NCBI RefSeq assembly: GCF_028368855.1
Contig: NZ_JAQNCY010000014.1
Coordinates: 1-64,000, forward strand
Direction of reading: 5' to 3'
Length of the DNA: 64,000 nt
Source of the DNA: Leisingera sp. SS27
GTDB lineage: Bacteria > Pseudomonadota > Alphaproteobacteria > Rhodobacterales > Rhodobacteraceae
Made by a program: the position numbers and the translations under genes. The notes under the pieces were generated by a model that worked only from the letters and a program-made list of their open reading frames with translations, made no database searches and had not been told where the DNA came from. Of the stretch, positions 59,911-64,000 are shown in pieces (position 1 is the stretch's first letter; every line of letters begins with the position of its first letter).

Positions 59911-62009
59911 TGCCGCGCCTCGCGGCGGCGGCGGCCGGCGCCCGGCGCGGCCGGCACCGAGGGCAGCGTGCCGGTGCGCCGCCGCGGGCCGGATTTCGGC
60001 GGCAGCGGCGGCGGATTGCTGTAGCCCGGCACCAGGTCCTGCAGCAATGCGCGGACCGCGCTGCTGCGGCCTGCGCGGGCGGCCTGCTCCAGCTTCAGGA
60101 TCATCGCCCGGAGCCGGGAAATCGGCACCCCGTCGGGGCGCGCCGCGCTGATCCCTGGAATGCCGGGGTCGCGGCGTTCCTCACTGGCGTCGAACAGCTC
60201 CTCGAACAGCTTTTCACCAGGCCGCGGGCCGATGAACTTGATCTTGATGTCCTCATGCGGGGTGCGCCCGGCGAGCCGGATCATCCGCTCTGCCAGATCG
60301 GTGATCTTGACCGGCCGCCCCATGTCCAGGACGAAGATCTCGCCGTGGCTCATCTCCAGCGCCAGGCCGCTGGCGGCGGCGACCAGCGTCAGCTGCACCG
60401 CCTCGCGGATGGTCATGAAATAACGCTCCATCCGCGGGTCGGTCACGGTCAGCGGGCCGCCCGCCGAGATCTGCCGCTGGAACAGCGGGATCAGCGAGCC
60501 GGAGGAGCCCAGCACATTGCCGAAGCGCACCGAGAAGAAGCGGGTGTCCTCGCCGGTCTCATTGGTGACCCGGTCCTGCGCCTGCACATAGAATTCCGCC
60601 ACCCGTTTGGTGGCGCCCATCACATTGGTGGTGTTCACCGCCTTGTCGGTGGAGATCTGCACCATGGCGATGGCGCCGCAGCTGCGCGCCGCATCCGCCA
60701 CGTTGCGGGTGCCGATCACATTGGTCAGCACGCCTTCGCAGGGGTTCTGCTCGACCAGCGGCACATGTTTCAGGGCGGCGGCATTGAACACCAGCTCGGG
60801 GCGGTGGCGGGCAAACACCGCCTCCACCCGCGCCGCATCGCGGATGCTGCCGACATAGATCCGGCGCGGCACTTCGGGGAAGTTCTGATCCAGATCCATG
60901 CCGATGGTATAGGCGTTCAGCTCGCAGTGATCGAACATCACCAGCTCGGCCGGCTTGAACGACGCGATCTGGCGGCACAGCTCCGAGCCGATCGAGCCGC
61001 CGGCGCCGGTGACCAGCACCCGCCGCCCGGCCAGCAGCTGGCGCAGCCGCGAGCGTTCCACCGCGGTCTGGGGCCGGTCCAGGATATCCTCGGGCGCCAC
61101 ATCCTTGAGCCGCGCCCGGCGGCCGCCGGTGCCGCTCTCGATCTCATCAAGCCCCGCCAGCCGCGACACCGCAATGCCATGCGCCTCGCACCATTTGACC
61201 AGCCGGGCAATGCCCTCGCTGTCGAAATGGGTGACCGGTTCGGTCAGCAGCAGCCGCTGCGGCAGCAGGTTCAGACCCTCGAGCCAGGCGATCACCCCTG
61301 CGGGGTCGCGCAGCGAGCCGGTGATCTGCACGTCGTGGAAATAGAGGCCTTCGGTGTTGCGGGCATCATCGATGATGCCGACCGGATGGTAGCGCGAGCC
61401 GGTGTGGCGCAGCGAGCGCAGGAACAGGTCGCAGCTGGTGCCGGTGCCGGCCAGCAGGATCGGGATGCGTTCCTCTTCGCGGGCCTGCAGCCGCTGGCGG
61501 CGCCGGATGAACTCGCGCCGCCGCGCCGCCACCCGCAGCGTGCAGAGCGCAGGCACCAGCAGCAGGAACTGGATGAGATGGAGCAGCAGCGGGATGGCAG
61601 CGGCCGCGGGCAGCAGCGCCGCCAGCGCGGCAGTGCCCGCCACCGCCAGCAGCGCGCCCTTGAGCACGGTGGCGATATCGCGCAGCGAGGTCGACTTGGT
61701 GTGGCGCCGGTAAAAGCCGGCCAGCGGGAACACCGCCGCAGCAGCCAGTCCCGACAGCGCCGCCAGGCTGGCCAGCAGCGGGCCGGGACCCGGCCCCCGC
61801 ACCGCAGGCGGCGCCAGCCCGTAGGCCAGGAGACCGGCCAGGACGGCCGCCAGAACAGCGGCCAGCAGATCGCCGGCCACCAGGCGGCGGTTGGCCTTCA
61901 GCTCCGCCGCCATCTGTTTCCTAGCACGGCCCAGCCACCCGGCCAGGCCGCCAGCCAGCCCCTTGGCCTCTGTCACATTCCCGGAAAAAGAAAACCCATA
62001 CCCCGGCAT
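59907..62009 (-). CDS. FlaA1/WbpM/CapD-type NDP-sugar 4,6-dehydratase, membrane-anchored
   Basis: A 700-residue protein with four N-terminal helices (about residues 35-165), a CoA-binding-like Rossmann domain (ILLAGTGTSCDLFLRSL) and a C-terminal SDR domain with VLVTGAGGSIGSELCRQI and FNAAALKHVPLVE. It also shows QISTDKAVNTTNVMGATKR near residue 450, with Met replacing the usual Tyr as in WbpM and PglF, and IFVLDMGRPVKITDLA. It probably converts UDP-GlcNAc to the 4-keto-6-deoxy form for an N-acetylated deoxyhexose such as QuiNAc. ATG 62009 with GGAG eight bases upstream is chosen over GTG 62036. It is the first gene of the minus-strand operon reaching to 48789. Confidence 0.93.
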   Translation of the reverse strand: MPGYGFSFSGNVTEAKGLAGGLAGWLGRARKQMAAELKANRRLVAGDLLAAVLAAVLAGLLAYGLAPPAVRGPGPGPLLASLAALSGLAAAAVFPLAGFYRRHTKSTSLRDIATVLKGALLAVAGTAALAALLPAAAAIPLLLHLIQFLLLVPALCTLRVAARRREFIRRRQRLQAREEERIPILLAGTGTSCDLFLRSLRHTGSRYHPVGIIDDARNTEGLYFHDVQITGSLRDPAGVIAWLEGLNLLPQRLLLTEPVTHFDSEGIARLVKWCEAHGIAVSRLAGLDEIESGTGGRRARLKDVAPEDILDRPQTAVERSRLRQLLAGRRVLVTGAGGSIGSELCRQIASFKPAELVMFDHCELNAYTIGMDLDQNFPEVPRRIYVGSIRDAARVEAVFARHRPELVFNAAALKHVPLVEQNPCEGVLTNVIGTRNVADAARSCGAIAMVQISTDKAVNTTNVMGATKRVAEFYVQAQDRVTNETGEDTRFFSVRFGNVLGSSGSLIPLFQRQISAGGPLTVTDPRMERYFMTIREAVQLTLVAAASGLALEMSHGEIFVLDMGRPVKITDLAERMIRLAGRTPHEDIKIKFIGPRPGEKLFEELFDASEERRDPGIPGISAARPDGVPISRLRAMILKLEQAARAGRSSAVRALLQDLVPGYSNPPPLPPKSGPRRRTGTLPSVPAAPGAGRRRREARQ

Positions 62010-62435
62010 ACTCAAAACTCCAGCAACACTGGTCACTCACACGGCTGCCCGCCCCGGGGTTCCGGTTGTTTCAGGTGAGTATTTTTGCCTCTGGCAAACA
62101 CGGCACAGCAAAAGGCCGGCAAAAATGTCATGCGCCCGGCTGCACAGGCAGCCCGGAACGCCGCTCCCTATCCGCAAGCGTGCCGCCGGATCACGGTTCA
62201 ACAACACGAACCCCGCCTGCGGCACATCCTGAGCCTAACGGCTGATAAGGAAGTCCCCCGGTTTATTTCCCCCCGTTAACCATAGCACAGGTTCCGCGGG
62301 CAGCAAAAAATATCCGGGCGGCGGCAAATTATGCACAGGTTTTCCACAGGATTATCAGCAGTCTTGCCGGCAGGCCCGGCACCTCCCGGCCCGCGGCTCT
62401 GGACCTGTGCCGGGCTGATTCGGGCGCCCCTGCCG
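62010..62435. promoter_or_regulatory. Long AT-richer intergenic region upstream of the FlaA1-type operon
   Basis: A 426-base gap between two minus-strand genes, less GC-rich than the rest. It holds two DnaA-box-like 9-mers, TTATGCACA (62329-62337) and TTTTCCACA (62340-62348), each one mismatch from TTATCCACA. It also holds a CtrA half-site-like TTAACCAT (62276-62283). The promoter of the eleven-gene operon should be here. No credible gene was seen in it. Confidence 0.5.
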
Positions 62436-63683
62436 CTATTGCCCGGGCTGCGGCCAGCGGAAGCTGCGGCTGACCTCCAGCGTGTCGCCGGGCTGCAGCA
62501 GGGACTGCGGCCCGGCCGCTCCGGGCGCCGCGCCGCCGGGGCGGATGATCCGGTAGCTGACCACGGATTCACCGCCGCCCTGGCCTGCATCCGGGCCCGC
62601 GGGCAGGCCTGCGGCCAGCGCTTCGGCATGCAGCAGCCGGGCGGTGGCCAGCCGGGTGCTGAGGCCCGCGATGTCCTGCTCCACCTCATTGAGGCGCACC
62701 AGATTCTGCGAGCGGGCGTCACCGGTCAGCTCCAGCGCATCGCGCTCGGCGCGGTTCAGCTGCTGGCGGGCGGTCAGCCGGGCGATCTCCAGGTCCAGCC
62801 GCTTGGCCTCCAGGTCATTGAGCGCGGTGGTCAGCGAGGACACCCGGGCGCTGACCGTCAGGCCGCGCTCGCGCAGGCTGCTGGCGGTTTCCAGCTCCTC
62901 TTCGGTCAGGGCGATCTGCTTGTCGCGCAGAGTGATCTGCGCGGTCAGATGGCTGATCTGCTGGCGCAGCACCTGCTGCAGGTCGCGGATCCGGCTGCCC
63001 TGCGCCGTCCGCGCCGCCTGCGCCGCCGCCAGGATATCGGCTTCGAGGCCGGAGGGCGGCGCGCCCGCATCCGGCGCCGCACCGCTGCCGGGATCCGACA
63101 GCGCCTGCAGGTCTGCGGCCAGCCGCCGCCGCTCCTCCTCCAGCGCCGCGATCTGGCCGCTGAGCAGCCGGACCTCTCCCTGCAGCCGCAGCGGCTGCAG
63201 GCTGTTGCCGGCGCTGTCCTGCAGCGGCAGCCGCAGCAGCCCGCCTGCCAGCGCCAGCGCCTGCTGCGCCGTCAGGCCCGGGCGGAACGGATAGGCGCCG
63301 GGGGCGGCCGCATCGCCCAGCACATAGACCGGCAGATGGCCGGTCACCCCGATCGAGATATGCGGCGGCTCCGCCATGCCGATGCTGCGCCGCAGGATCA
63401 GCGCCAGCTGCTCCGCCAGCCCGGCCGGTGTCTGCCCGGCCGCCTCCACCTGCCCGGCCAGCGGCACCAGAAGCGTGCCGTCGGGCTCCAGGGTATATTC
63501 CCCCGACACCCCCTCCCATTGCAGGTAGGCGGCCTTGTCCATGTCCCAGCGCAGCGCCCGGAGCAGGATCTCATCCTGCGGCTGCAGCCGGTAGCCCTGC
63601 GCCCGCACCGCCGTGGCCGCCGCCCCGGCCAGCAGCGCCAGCACCAGGAGCAGCCCGGTCAGCCCATGCCGGATCCCTGTCAT
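62436..63683 (-). CDS. ExoF-like polysaccharide export protein with coiled coil
   Basis: A 415-residue exported protein. A signal peptide (GLTGLLLVLALLAGAAATA) leads into a poly-export domain (YRLQPQDEILLRALRWD, GEYTLEPDGTLLVPLAG), an SLBB-like block (LPVYVLGDAAAPGAYPFRPGL) and a long coiled coil (about residues 170-365). This order and length match ExoF/PssN-neighbour proteins of rhizobial EPS systems rather than classical Wza. It has no lipobox. It may be the second outer-membrane or periplasmic exporter in the locus. ATG 63683 with GGGAGAGAG upstream is chosen; a longer open frame is unsupported. Confidence 0.88.
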   Translation of the reverse strand: MTGIRHGLTGLLLVLALLAGAAATAVRAQGYRLQPQDEILLRALRWDMDKAAYLQWEGVSGEYTLEPDGTLLVPLAGQVEAAGQTPAGLAEQLALILRRSIGMAEPPHISIGVTGHLPVYVLGDAAAPGAYPFRPGLTAQQALALAGGLLRLPLQDSAGNSLQPLRLQGEVRLLSGQIAALEEERRRLAADLQALSDPGSGAAPDAGAPPSGLEADILAAAQAARTAQGSRIRDLQQVLRQQISHLTAQITLRDKQIALTEEELETASSLRERGLTVSARVSSLTTALNDLEAKRLDLEIARLTARQQLNRAERDALELTGDARSQNLVRLNEVEQDIAGLSTRLATARLLHAEALAAGLPAGPDAGQGGGESVVSYRIIRPGGAAPGAAGPQSLLQPGDTLEVSRSFRWPQPGQ

Positions 63684-63958
63684 GTTCTCTCTCCCGCGTC
63701 TGCCCCGCCCGGCGCCACAGCGCGCCGGCCCCGAAGGCCCATGATAACCATGGCGCATTTCCGGCAAACGGCAATGCAGAGCCGCAAAAGGCTCCAAGAG
63801 ACCCCGGCAGCGGCCGCATTTGACTGCCCCGCAAGCCGGGCTACCGTCTTTGCAGTATTTTGCAAAACGGCGGGAGGGGGGCCTGGCGTTTCTGAAGGCC
63901 TGCCGCCTGCATCCCGGCTCCCGTTTCCGGGCCGTTCCATCCGGATGTGGTTGCTGCC
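63684..63958. promoter_or_regulatory. Divergent intergenic region before the right edge
   Basis: A 275-base gap between the ExoF-like gene and a possible plus-strand gene at the window edge. It contains TTTGCAGTATTTTGCAAAA (about 63850-63868), an imperfect inverted repeat of TTTGCA/TGCAAA, which resembles the TTTGCA/TGCAAA pair at 19512-19533. No core promoter was identified with confidence. Confidence 0.4.
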
Positions 63959-64000
63959 ATGCACAGGCTGCTGGAAATTCTCATATGCGTCATCGCGGGC
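63959..64000 (+). CDS. Possible start of a gene, cut by the window edge
   Basis: Only 14 codons are visible (MHRLLEILICVIAG). The pattern of a short basic start followed by a hydrophobic helix is like the first residues of a compact sugar transferase or another membrane enzyme, which would suit a divergent partner of the ExoF-like gene. No ribosome-binding site is clear. The assignment is a guess from 14 residues. Confidence 0.35.
   Translation, partial: MHRLLEILICVIAG

Noticed and set aside
62329..62348. DnaA-box-like pair as a replication origin of a plasmid or chromid
   Set aside because: There is no repA/repABC, no parAB and no iteron array, so an origin cannot be supported. The pair is kept only as a weak regulatory observation.

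Overview
The window is a GC-rich, tightly packed extracellular-polysaccharide (EPS) locus of about 64 kb. It probably comes from an alphaproteobacterium of the Roseobacter group (Rhodobacterales). That placement is an inference from the high GC content, the exosortase E/protease fusion, the two GfcA/YjbE-YjbF-YjbH modules and the style of the Wzz-tyrosine kinase fusions. No rRNA, tRNA, transposase or CRISPR array was seen.

Region 1 (1-9.8 kb) holds the end of an initiating sugar transferase, a Wzz/BY-kinase, a divergent small GfcA/YjbE-like secreted protein, a YjbH-YjbF-Wza export operon, a Gfo/Idh/MocA oxidoreductase and a convergent aldo/keto reductase. Region 2 (9.8-19.4 kb, minus strand) reads as one operon: ManC, Ugd, a GT2, a GT4, a Wzx flippase, a Wzy-like polymerase, a heparinase II/III-type lyase and the aldo/keto reductase. 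Together these regions look like a near-complete Wzx/Wzy system for a polymer made from GDP-mannose and UDP-glucuronate.

Region 3 (19.6-31.3 kb) is accessory. It holds exosortase E fused to a CAAX-type protease, a ClpP-like periplasmic protein, a second YjbH-YjbF-YjbE set, and a carbamoylation module. The module has an SxtJ-like membrane protein, a 49-residue SxtK/DUF5989-like peptide, two NodU-type carbamoyltransferases and a membrane SGNH hydrolase.

Region 4 (31.5-48.8 kb, plus strand) is a second Wzx/Wzy system. It has an active-looking Wzz/BY-kinase, an RTX repeat protein, a third Wzz fusion whose kinase domain has lost its catalytic residues, a pectate-lyase-like protein, Wzx, Wzy, two GT4 enzymes and a sulfotransferase. 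These are followed by an asparagine-synthase-like amidotransferase, an SGNH hydrolase, an ATP-grasp enzyme and a HAD hydrolase. The EPS is therefore likely decorated with sulfate, carbamoyl, acyl and perhaps amide groups.

Region 5 (48.8-62.0 kb, minus strand) is an eleven-gene run: a FlaA1/WbpM-type dehydratase, a GT4, a GtrA-like flippase, a GT-C membrane glycosyltransferase, the CDP-3,6-dideoxyhexose genes rfbF and rfbG with an RfbH/ColD-like dehydrase, a C-methyltransferase, an epimerase-like reductase, a GtrB-like GT2 and a GT4. This suggests a methyl-branched 3,6-dideoxy sugar, possibly added as a side branch outside the cytoplasm. An ExoF-like export protein and the first codons of a divergent gene close the window.

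The most unusual points are the pseudokinase Wzz, the SxtJ/SxtK/double-carbamoyltransferase module, the Gtr-like trio inside a dideoxysugar operon, the duplicated YjbEFH modules, and exosortase E without a visible VPEID-CTERM substrate. Start codons were chosen by eye from ribosome-binding sites and gene overlaps.
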